This document shows positions 56,801-64,000 of a stretch of 64,000 nt of DNA, piece by piece; the first letter of the stretch is position 1; each line of letters begins with the position of its first letter. This DNA is from an uncultured Erythrobacter sp. (lineage in GTDB: Bacteria; Pseudomonadota; Alphaproteobacteria; Sphingomonadales; Sphingomonadaceae), in NCBI GenBank assembly GCA_947488325.1, contig CANKYZ010000002.1, forward strand, positions 1-64,000, read 5' to 3'. Made by a program: the position numbers and the translations under genes. The notes under the pieces were generated by a model. It was not told the DNA's origin and ran no database searches. It saw only the letters and a program-made list of their open reading frames with translations.

Positions 56801-56826
56801 AGTAGGAGCGTGTTGCCAAATGTCAT
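56773..56826 (-). CDS. leuL: Leucine leader peptide upstream of leuA
   Basis: A 17-codon frame, MTFGNTLLLRLMRPWAL, ending 91 bp before the leuA ATG. Six of its residues are leucine (codons CTC CTA CTA, CTT and TTG among them), and three stand in a row. Such a frame before leuA is what ribosome-mediated attenuation needs. No strong Shine-Dalgarno precedes it. Confidence 0.7.
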   Translation of the reverse strand: MTFGNTLLLRLMRPWAL

Positions 56827-57009
56827 AAATGCGTTCTTTGCCGATAATCTTCGGCAGCGCAAGTCAGAGACTAGCGACTGAGAGACGGGACGATTGGAAG
56901 ATTGTCTGAATGGTGATGTAACTAAACTGGATATTCGCTCGAATGAAGGATGGTACCGGCATTCAGGTCGCCGGTCGAAGTGAGATATTCAACCAGGAGG
57001 ATACCCCCT

Positions 57010-57564
57010 ATGAAGAAGTCAATTTTCGCCATCGTCCTTATGGCAACTGTCGCTGCATGTGGCGCACCAACAACTGACACCGCATCAGAAGGCGACAGCA
57101 TGGCCGCCGATGCGCCAGCTGAATCCGGTCTGTTTGCCGATCTGGGTGGTGAGGCATCCGGCCCTGTCTATACTGCCACAAAAGGCGACACACTTGCAGT
57201 ATCCGGTTATGATGTGGTCAGCTACTTCACCGGCGACGGCGTGCCAGTCGAAGGCAGTGACGATTATACCGTTCGTTACGAAGGCTATGATTATCGCTTT
57301 GCCAGCGAAGACAACGCAAACACCTTTGTCGAAGATCCGTCTAAATATGTTCCTGCTTATGGCGGATATTGTGCATGGGCAATCGGTGCCAAAGATTCTC
57401 TCGCTCCGGGAGACCCCAACGTGTACGAAATCGTTGATGGCACGCTTTATTTGAACTTCAGCGAAGATGTGAAGAAAAATTGGGTCGTCGATATTCCTGG
57501 GTTTATCGAATCCGGTGATACCAATTATCCAACTCATTCCCCCGATGAGCACTATCAGGACTAA
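57010..57564 (+). CDS. YHS-domain lipoprotein
   Basis: 184 residues from ATG 57010 behind CAGGAGG. The lipoprotein signal is MKKSIFAIVLMATVAAC; a low-complexity linker follows, then a YHS-type domain: LAVSGYDVVSYFTGDGVPVEG, YVPAYGGYCAWAIGAKDSLAPGDPNVYEI and NWVVDIPGFIES. YHS domains are thought to bind metal through the Tyr-His-Ser region and cysteine; the role of this exported form is not known. A close relative lies at 59566. An intrinsic terminator follows. Confidence 0.85.
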   Translation: MKKSIFAIVLMATVAACGAPTTDTASEGDSMAADAPAESGLFADLGGEASGPVYTATKGDTLAVSGYDVVSYFTGDGVPVEGSDDYTVRYEGYDYRFASEDNANTFVEDPSKYVPAYGGYCAWAIGAKDSLAPGDPNVYEIVDGTLYLNFSEDVKKNWVVDIPGFIESGDTNYPTHSPDEHYQD

Positions 57565-57588
57565 CCTGAAGAATTTTCAGACGTAACA

Positions 57589-57624
57589 AACCCCCGCAGC
57601 TCAATTGAGTTGTGGGGGTTTTTG
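57589..57624 (+). terminator. Intrinsic terminator
   Basis: AACCCCCGCA, CTCAATTGAG centre, TGTGGGGGTT then TTTGT. A strong GC stem with a T-run, 25 bp after the YHS lipoprotein gene. Confidence 0.9.
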
Positions 57625-57646
57625 TATGGCTATTTACTGGATATGA

Positions 57647-58096
57647 CTATCCGCAGCGCGCATCGCGGATGATGCCTTGTGCGTCGAGGATCAGAATAAA
57701 CTGCGGATTGGCGGACTTTGCTAGGTCATATTCGCTGCCCGCCGAGATAAATCGCACTTCCCTTACTCCACCGACGGTCGCCAGAACATCGGCGCGGGTC
57801 GCATCGTCGGCAATTTTGCCAATAAATTGCGCCATCCTATCAGCGCCGCAAGTGCCAATTGGCTGACTAGGGGCTGGTATTGGTGTCGGAGCCACTAGAG
57901 GCGGGCTTGAACGGGGCGGCGCAATGCTTGGCGTTTGACTGGCTTGTGGCTGGACTGCGTTGCCACCATTGATACGCGCTGCGAATTCTTCCACCTCGCT
58001 GGTGTTATCGGCGCGCTCAATGGTTTGAGGGTCACCACAAGCGGAAAGCGTAAACAGAATGATCAGGCCAAGGGGTGATGCGCATCTTGGCTTCAT
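57647..58096 (-). CDS. I78-family peptidase inhibitor-like lipoprotein
   Basis: 149 residues. The lipoprotein signal ends LIILFTLSAC. A Pro/Ser/Gln-rich linker (about 45-80) leads to a C-terminal I78-type domain: CGADRMAQFIGKIADDATRADVL, GGVREVRFISAGSEYD and FILILDAQGIIRDARCG, with the family's two cysteines. I78 proteins resemble potato inhibitor I and block serine peptidases. It overlaps the dehydrogenase gene upstream by four bases. Confidence 0.8.
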   Translation of the reverse strand: MKPRCASPLGLIILFTLSACGDPQTIERADNTSEVEEFAARINGGNAVQPQASQTPSIAPPRSSPPLVAPTPIPAPSQPIGTCGADRMAQFIGKIADDATRADVLATVGGVREVRFISAGSEYDLAKSANPQFILILDAQGIIRDARCG

Positions 58097-59250
58097 ATCA
58101 AGGGCCTGTTTCGAAGTTTGCCCGCTGTCAGCGCTCCGATCCTTGTTACGCCCATCAACCGCATCCCGCGCTCAATTTCATCTTTCAGAATGCTGATCGC
58201 GCGCTCGACCCCGTCCTGCCCGGCCCCTGCCAATGCGTAGAGATAAAGCCTTCCGCCGGATGCTGCTGTTGCACCGCTGCAAAGTGCCTTCAAAGTGTGT
58301 GTCCCGCGCCGCACGCCGCCATCGCAAATGATCTCTATTTCCCCGCCAACCGCTTCTGCAATTTCGGGTAATTGGTCAAAAGGTGCGCGGCTGCCATCCA
58401 ATTGCCGTCCGCCATGGTTGGATAGCATAATCGCATCTGCTCCGATATCGACCGCCCGGCGAGCATCACCAGCGCTCATCACACCTTTCAACACGAATTT
58501 TCCGCCCCATTGCTGACGGATCGCAGCGGCGGTATCCCAATCCATCGACGTATCGAGCATAGTGTTGAAATATTCCGCGATGCTCACCGGCTTGCTTGAT
58601 CCCTCGCTTACATGCGTGTCGAGATTGGGCAGGCGGAATTCCTCGCGAAATAGGTAATCGAGCGTCCAGCGCGGGCGCGTGGCATAACTCCAGATGCTGG
58701 CGGGCGTGAAACGGGGTGGGGTGGTGAACCCGCTGCGCAGACACCTTTCGCGCTTTCCCGAAACGATCGTGTCGACAGTTAGAGCGAGCGCGTCGAAGCC
58801 TGAGGCCTGACAACGCTCAATCATGTTGGTGTTTAGGCCAGCATCCTTGTGCACATACAATTGGAAGAGCTTCGGTCCGCTCGTCAGTTCGGCAATCTCT
58901 TCGATTGAGCGTGTGGCAAGGCTGGAAATGCCGAACCACAGCCCGAATCTCTCCGCCGCTTTCGCGACCGCTGTCTCGCCTTGCCAATGGAATGCGCGTT
59001 GCACAGCTGTAGGCGAGAGCATCAATGGAAGGGCGCTTTTTCGGCCAAGGATCGTGCAGGACGTGTCGATATCCGCGACCCCGGCTAGTACATCGGGCAC
59101 CAGATCGACTGTGTCATAGGCGGATATATTGCGCGCTTTCGTCAGTTCATCATCGGCGCCGCCGTCAATGTAATCGAACACCGGGAAGGGCAGGCGTGTC
59201 TTTGCCAGTCTGCGAAAATCTTCGATATTGTGACAATCGTTGAGCCGCAT
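58093..59250 (-). CDS. FMN-dependent alpha-hydroxy-acid dehydrogenase (LldD-like)
   Basis: 385 residues. Family marks are FDYIDGGADDELT at the start, LSPTAVQRAFHWQGETA, LVLTVDT-like ALALTVDTIVSGKRER, IMLSNHGGRQLDGSRAPFDQLPEI with the catalytic His and Arg, and IICDGGVRRGTHTLKAL for FMN. It oxidises L-lactate or a similar 2-hydroxy acid and passes electrons to the membrane. It overlaps the inhibitor gene downstream. Confidence 0.92.
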   Translation of the reverse strand: MRLNDCHNIEDFRRLAKTRLPFPVFDYIDGGADDELTKARNISAYDTVDLVPDVLAGVADIDTSCTILGRKSALPLMLSPTAVQRAFHWQGETAVAKAAERFGLWFGISSLATRSIEEIAELTSGPKLFQLYVHKDAGLNTNMIERCQASGFDALALTVDTIVSGKRERCLRSGFTTPPRFTPASIWSYATRPRWTLDYLFREEFRLPNLDTHVSEGSSKPVSIAEYFNTMLDTSMDWDTAAAIRQQWGGKFVLKGVMSAGDARRAVDIGADAIMLSNHGGRQLDGSRAPFDQLPEIAEAVGGEIEIICDGGVRRGTHTLKALCSGATAASGGRLYLYALAGAGQDGVERAISILKDEIERGMRLMGVTRIGALTAGKLRNRPLI

Positions 59251-59565
59251 TTTCCTCGCCCCGGTTTTGCAAGTGCTCTGACGGATTACACTGTTTGTGT
59301 CGAGAGATCGGCCATTTCAGTCGGGTGAATCACTCTTTTTTTGAGATTTTTTTTCTGACCCTGTCACCAATTTGGAAGAAGCCGCGAACTGCATAATGTG
59401 CGCGGCCACTCGGCAGCTCTCAAGACTGCTTAAAACCGGTTACCCCGCCGGACTGGGTCAGTTCCCCTGCTGACCAAATCCAGCTCCCCTGCTGGAAAGT
59501 CTTTGATGACCTAATTGCGACCGTTGGCCCGGTGTCCGCGCACAATTGATTTTAGGAGAATTCGA
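59251..59565. promoter_or_regulatory. Intergenic region with a spaced direct repeat
   Basis: 315 bp before the second YHS gene, no gene seen. T-runs lie at 59333-59355. Two 14-base copies, CAGTTCCCCTGCTG at 59459-59472 and CAGCTCCCCTGCTG at 59481-59494, are 22 bp apart, two helical turns. They could be a regulator binding site 72 bp upstream of the start codon. Confidence 0.4.
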
Positions 59566-60045
59566 ATGAAGCTCAAATATCTCATGATCGCAGCAGCGGT
59601 ACTAGTAGCGCCGATTGCGCTGACTGCGCCCGTTCAGGCCGATGGCGGTGTGTTTGTTGGCGTCGAAGGCGGTAACGTTGCACTGAGCGGATATGACACA
59701 GTTAGTTATTTCCAAGGCGAAGGCACGCCAGTGCGGGGAGATGCCCGCTTTAAGGTTGAACATAACGGTGCGGAATTCCATTTTTCTTCTCAGGAAAATG
59801 CCGATTTGTTTCGAGAGAACCCTGACGCATATGCCCCGCAATACGGTGGCCATTGTGCCTGGGCAATGAGCCGCGGTTCGCTCGCGCCGGGCGATCCATT
59901 GGTTTACAAAATCCACGACGGAAAGTTGTATTTTAACATCAACCGTAACGTGCAATCAATCTGGCTTGGCGACATTGACGGCTTTATTGCCAAGGCTGAC
60001 CCAGCATGGGCGAACACCCCTGATGGTAAGCGTTTCGGCGACTGA
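59566..60045 (+). CDS. Exported YHS-domain protein
   Basis: 159 residues from ATG 59566 behind TTTAGGAGAA. The signal peptide ends TAPVQA. The domain closely follows the one at 57010: VALSGYDTVSYFQGEGTPVRG, YAPQYGGHCAWAMSRGSLAPGDPLVYKI and SIWLGDIDGFIAKADPAW. It is not a lipoprotein, unlike its relative, so the two may act in different places in the envelope. It is followed at 138 bp by the cysteine-repeat gene on the same strand. Confidence 0.85.
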   Translation: MKLKYLMIAAAVLVAPIALTAPVQADGGVFVGVEGGNVALSGYDTVSYFQGEGTPVRGDARFKVEHNGAEFHFSSQENADLFRENPDAYAPQYGGHCAWAMSRGSLAPGDPLVYKIHDGKLYFNINRNVQSIWLGDIDGFIAKADPAWANTPDGKRFGD

Positions 60046-60182
60046 GCAATAACCAGTTTGGCGTCCTGATCTCTCCCCCTGACCCCCCTGGATTTGTTGG
60101 GGCGCCAAAACCTCCAAAACCCTCAAGATACCCCGTAATTTCGTCGCGTACATATATTTTTTAGACCCCTGGAAGGAATTGA

Positions 60183-60494
60183 ATGATGACTCAGAATACG
60201 AACAAAAACATGAATCTTGCAAAAATGCTCATGGTTGCTGGCGGCCTTGCTGTTGCGACTGCGGGTGCTCCGACAATGGCACATGCCGAAGTGCAATCGT
60301 CATGTTCTGCATCTGGTTGCGCTGCATCTTGCTGCGCCGCTGGCTGCTGTGCTGCGAGCGGGTGCGGTGCCGCTGGTTGCTGTGCAGCGAGTGATTGCGG
60401 TGCCGCTGGTTGCTGCGCCGCGAGTGGCTGTGAAGCTGCTGGCTGCTGCGCTGCAAGCGATTGTTCGGGATCAGCTTGCGCACCCGCTGCCTGA
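60183..60494 (+). CDS. Exported cysteine/alanine-rich repeat protein
   Basis: 103 residues behind GGAAGGAATTG. A signal-like hydrophobic stretch (about 12-30) ends in AHA at 33-35. The mature part of 68 residues has 17 cysteines and is almost only Cys, Ala, Gly and Ser. From residue 54 an 11-residue unit, GCCAASGCGAA, is repeated four times with G/D and G/E/S changes. There are no histidines in the mature part. It could bind metal as thiolate clusters or form disulfides; I recognise no named family. Reading frame, signal and repeat are direct observations; the function is open. Confidence 0.75.
   Translation: MMTQNTNKNMNLAKMLMVAGGLAVATAGAPTMAHAEVQSSCSASGCAASCCAAGCCAASGCGAAGCCAASDCGAAGCCAASGCEAAGCCAASDCSGSACAPAA
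60342..60473 (+). repeat. Four 33-bp tandem repeats inside the cysteine-rich gene
   Basis: Units at 60342-60374, 60375-60407, 60408-60440 and 60441-60473, the last degenerate. Each encodes GCCAAS(G/D)C and three more residues. Nucleotide identity between the first three is high, which suggests recent copy-number change. Confidence 0.8.
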
Positions 60495-60731
60495 CGGGTG
60501 TGCTGTTTGGGTGTGGTCGGTGGCGTTCCTCCTAGATCCTCCGGCCACATCCATTTCTGAAAGGTGACACGTGCGGCTTAGAACGTCACCTGGTTAAGGC
60601 CCTAATGGGTCGCAGTTGAGGATAACGATGCTATCCGATAGTATCGCTTCAACACCGGACCTCCCCATTGGTCCTATGGTCGCATAAAGTACTGCTCGTG
60701 GAAGAGGTATTCTTCTGCGGGCAGTATCGCG
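60495..60731. other. Intergenic region after the cysteine-rich gene
   Basis: 237 bp, no gene seen. AGGTGAC (60562-60568) and GTCACCT (60585-60591) can form a hairpin after the repeat gene, extendable by GT/AC. There is no T-tract. Confidence 0.4.
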
Positions 60732-61346
60732 TTAGCAGATTCGGTTTGAATCACTGAATCGATCAGCTAGTTCTTGCATTGTATATCTCTGCGAAATCAC
60801 ATCGGAAGTGCAGGGCTGAAAATTCGAATCCTGCGTTAGACATCCAGGGCCGCAAACCAATGTCGCCGCCGCTTTTGCATGATCGATATGCCATAGGCGC
60901 CCGCCAGGGGTCGCGATATAACCGTCCATGCCCGTCGCGACATCGCTCTGGATATCCTGCAAAGATGGAACTTCGCCATCATATCGGTTGCTGTGTTTGC
61001 CGTGGGTGTGAAAGCTTGCAACTGGGATCATTCCGGGTTCATCGAAATAGGCGATATCGCAGCTTGCTTCGTCTCCTTCATTCGGGCGCGAAACTCCCAA
61101 TGTACCCCCAGCGGTTTCAAAGATGATTCCGCACAATTCCAAGTCGCCTTCAAAAGACGGCTGTTGAAGCGTGTCCAATTCTTGCCGCGCGAAAGCTTGC
61201 ACTTGTGCTTGGGGTATCTGTGCAACCAACCCGTCTGTACCCTTCACATTGAAATAAGCACGCGCGACGATCACCATCCAACCGATAGCGCAGATTATGA
61301 AAATGATCCGGGTAGTTGTGAGGCGGGGTGAGCGGGCATCTGGCAT
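60732..61346 (-). CDS. DUF4329-type, JAMM-like exported or membrane-anchored protein
   Basis: 204 residues with one membrane segment at about 13-31. The soluble part has CGIIFE (E77), ASFHTHGKHSNRYDG with H113 and H115, and PSLQD with S128 and D131, in the order E, HxH, SxxD of JAB/JAMM metalloproteases. GYIATPGGRLWHID follows, as in DUF4329. Several cysteines (72, 96 and four near the C-terminus) suggest disulfides outside the cytoplasm. DUF4329 is often a toxin tip of large proteins; here it stands alone. It is 19 bp from the ilvC stop. Confidence 0.7.
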   Translation of the reverse strand: MPDARSPRLTTTRIIFIICAIGWMVIVARAYFNVKGTDGLVAQIPQAQVQAFARQELDTLQQPSFEGDLELCGIIFETAGGTLGVSRPNEGDEASCDIAYFDEPGMIPVASFHTHGKHSNRYDGEVPSLQDIQSDVATGMDGYIATPGGRLWHIDHAKAAATLVCGPGCLTQDSNFQPCTSDVISQRYTMQELADRFSDSNRIC

Positions 61347-61365
61347 GATGTCCGCTCAATTGCCC

Positions 61366-62445
<1,080 letters not shown>

Positions 62446-62961
62446 TCAGGTTCCGCCTGCGCCGCGCATCATGCCGACGACCCCCGACCGGCCAACGCTA
62501 ACAAGGCCAAGTTCGCGCATCAGCACGATGAAACTGTCAATCTTGTCCGGCGCGCCGGTTAGCTCAAAGACAAAGCTAGATGTGGTTGTATCGACCACAT
62601 TGGCACGGAAATGTTGGGCAATCCGCAGGGCCTCAACGCGCGCTTCGCCTTTGCCGGCTACTTTGATGAGCGCCAATTCGCGTTCGACATGCGGGCCAGC
62701 GGCAGTGAGGTCGGTGACCTTGTGCACGGGGACAAGCCGTTCAAGCTGCGATTCAATCTGGTCGATCACTTCTGGCGGGCCATTGGTGACGATAGTGATC
62801 CGGCTTGTTGCGTGATCGTCTGAAATATCGGCCACGGTCAGGCTGTCGATATTATAGCCGCGCGCGGTGAACAGTCCGGTGATCTTGGCCAGAATACCCG
62901 GCTCGTTATCAACCGTCACTGTGAGGACGTGCCGTTCAGATTCGACGTTGGTGATTTTCAT
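62446..62961 (-). CDS. ilvH: Acetolactate synthase small (regulatory) subunit
   Basis: 171 residues. The ACT domain reads HVLTVTVDNEPGILAKITGLFTARGYNIDSLTV. The C-terminal domain includes RVEALRIAQHFRANVVDTTTSSFVFELTGAPDKIDSF. It gives valine feedback control to the catalytic subunit whose gene lies 42 bp upstream. Confidence 0.96.
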   Translation of the reverse strand: MKITNVESERHVLTVTVDNEPGILAKITGLFTARGYNIDSLTVADISDDHATSRITIVTNGPPEVIDQIESQLERLVPVHKVTDLTAAGPHVERELALIKVAGKGEARVEALRIAQHFRANVVDTTTSSFVFELTGAPDKIDSFIVLMRELGLVSVGRSGVVGMMRGAGGT

Positions 62962-63003
62962 CTCTTGGGATTTCCTTCGTAGCGCCGAAAGGCAGCAGCG
63001 CTC

Positions 63004-64000
63004 TTAAACCAGTGCTTTTGCTTCATCATCCATCGTGCCGTCGACTTGGTCGCCGTAAAGCATCATTTCGGTATGCGCTGCACCTGATGGAATCATTGGC
63101 AGGCAATTCGCATCTTGCGCAACGCAGCAATCAACGATCACTGGGCCGTCATGCTCAATCATGTTCATAATGCCCGCGTCTAGGTCTGCTTCGTCTGCAA
63201 TTCGGATTCCCTTCCAACCGTAGGCTTCGCCAAGCTTCACGAAATCGGGAAGGCTGTCGGAATAGGAGTTAGAGTAGCGGCTTTCATAGGTCAGTTCCTG
63301 CCATTGGCGGACCATGCCCATATATTCATTGTTGAGAATGAAAACCTTCACCGGCAGCCGGAATTGAGAGGCCGTGCCAAGCTCCTGAATGTTCATCTGA
63401 ATTGATGCTTCACCCGCGACATCGATCACCAATGCATCTGGGTGCCCCAATTGCGCGCCAATTGCCGCGGGCAGACCGTAACCCATCGTGCCCAGTCCGC
63501 CGCTGGTCAGCCATTTGTTCGGATCATCGAAACCGAAATATTGCGCAGCCCACATTTGATGCTGCCCGACTTCGGTGGAGATGATCGGTTTGCGATCAAG
63601 CGTGAGGGCATGAAGACGCTCGATTGCCTTTTGGGGCATAATCGCTTGTGGGTGCTTTTTTGAATGTGGCGGATAGGAAAGGCACTCACGCGCCCGCCAG
63701 CCAGCGATGCGGGCTTTCCATTCGCCAAGACCACGACCGTCACGCGATCCCCATGCTGAGACCATTTGCTCCAATACGGTCGCGCAGTCGCCAATGATGC
63801 CCAGATCAACCTTCACGTTTTTATTAATGGAAGAACGGTCGATATCGATGTGGATCTTCTTTGAGTTCGGCGAAAACGCATCAAGTCGCCCGGTAACTCG
63901 GTCATCGAAGCGTGCGCCGATGCAAACCATCACGTCACAGCGGTTCATTCCCATATTCGCTTCGAATGTGCCGTGCATACCCAGCATGCCCAACCAATCG
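63004..64000 (-). CDS. ilvB: Acetolactate synthase large subunit, C-terminal part (runs off right edge)
   Basis: About 332 residues visible; the N-terminal pyrimidine-binding domain lies beyond the edge. Seen are the middle domain ([20 protein letters not shown]) and the thiamine-diphosphate domain ([60 protein letters not shown]). It makes acetolactate from pyruvate and is followed by ilvH and ilvC. Confidence 0.96.
   Translation of the reverse strand, partial: DWLGMLGMHGTFEANMGMNRCDVMVCIGARFDDRVTGRLDAFSPNSKKIHIDIDRSSINKNVKVDLGIIGDCATVLEQMVSAWGSRDGRGLGEWKARIAGWRARECLSYPPHSKKHPQAIMPQKAIERLHALTLDRKPIISTEVGQHQMWAAQYFGFDDPNKWLTSGGLGTMGYGLPAAIGAQLGHPDALVIDVAGEASIQMNIQELGTASQFRLPVKVFILNNEYMGMVRQWQELTYESRYSNSYSDSLPDFVKLGEAYGWKGIRIADEADLDAGIMNMIEHDGPVIVDCCVAQDANCLPMIPSGAAHTEMMLYGDQVDGTMDDEAKALV

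Noticed and set aside
60342..60473. Possible CRISPR array
   Set aside because: The 33-bp units are head-to-tail without spacers and are in frame inside a coding gene. No cas genes or true arrays were seen anywhere in the window.
60191..60550. 119-codon antisense frame with AAQQP-type repeats opposite the cysteine-rich gene
   Set aside because: Its repeats are just the complement of the tandem DNA repeat; the plus-strand frame has a ribosome binding site and signal peptide.

Overview
The window looks like chromosome from an alphaproteobacterium of the order Sphingomonadales, most likely Erythrobacteraceae. The evidence is protein-family content and gene order, not a database comparison. It carries the long form of isocitrate lyase beside an ScfR/RamB-type regulator, a PrsK/PrsR pair with a TIGR03013-type sugar transferase, an ImuA-ImuB-DnaE2 mutasome with GTTC-N7-GTTC type LexA boxes, and phoR-pstCAB-phoU-phoB.

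Layout. (1) 1-1.75 kb: a type I-like peptide exporter on the minus strand, with an HlyD adaptor and the start of a C39-peptidase ABC transporter running off the left edge. (2) 2.0-13.7 kb: an accessory island of visibly different base composition. It holds a 1553-residue Mrr-like nuclease/STAND NTPase resembling Avs antiviral proteins, a divergent AAA_13 (RloC/PrrC-like) ATPase broken by a frameshift, an IS110-family insertion sequence, an ArdA antirestriction protein, and a relaxase with its accessory protein. It reads as a defence cargo on a decayed mobilizable element. (3) 13.8-21.9 kb: metabolic genes (zinc alcohol dehydrogenase, SLC13 permease, M20 peptidase) and isocitrate lyase with its likely regulator. 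(4) 22.0-28.4 kb: the exopolysaccharide/PEP-CTERM-type regulatory locus (sugar transferase, prsK, prsR, TPR lipoprotein). (5) 28.4-31.9 kb: two transporters and panB.

(6) 32.0-39.5 kb: imuA-imuB and dnaE2, each behind a LexA box, separated by a PilZ protein and a periplasmic alpha carbonic anhydrase. (7) 39.5-45.9 kb: the phosphate regulon, without pstS. (8) 45.9-52.0 kb: tRNA-Glu, recJ, a flavodoxin-like gene, an unknown gene coupled to an AHH-type nuclease, nitronate monooxygenase and an amidohydrolase. (9) 52.4-55.0 kb: a second accessory patch with a lipoprotein alpha/beta hydrolase, a 161-residue protein with a textbook double-glycine leader, and a wrecked copy of the exporter seen at the left edge. 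(10) 55.0-64 kb: branched-chain amino acid genes (leuA behind a leucine-rich leader peptide; ilvC, ilvH and partial ilvB), two exported YHS-domain proteins, an I78-type inhibitor lipoprotein, an FMN-dependent alpha-hydroxy-acid dehydrogenase, a cysteine/alanine repeat protein and a DUF4329/JAMM-like protein.

The most interesting items are four. The double-glycine peptide system exists as one exporter at the left edge and a deleted copy 53 kb away, next to an intact precursor gene. The Avs-like/AAA_13 defence pair sits on a mobilizable remnant that also carries an antirestriction gene. The leuA leader peptide has a 10-bp alternative RNA pairing. The 17-cysteine exported repeat protein has no recognised family.
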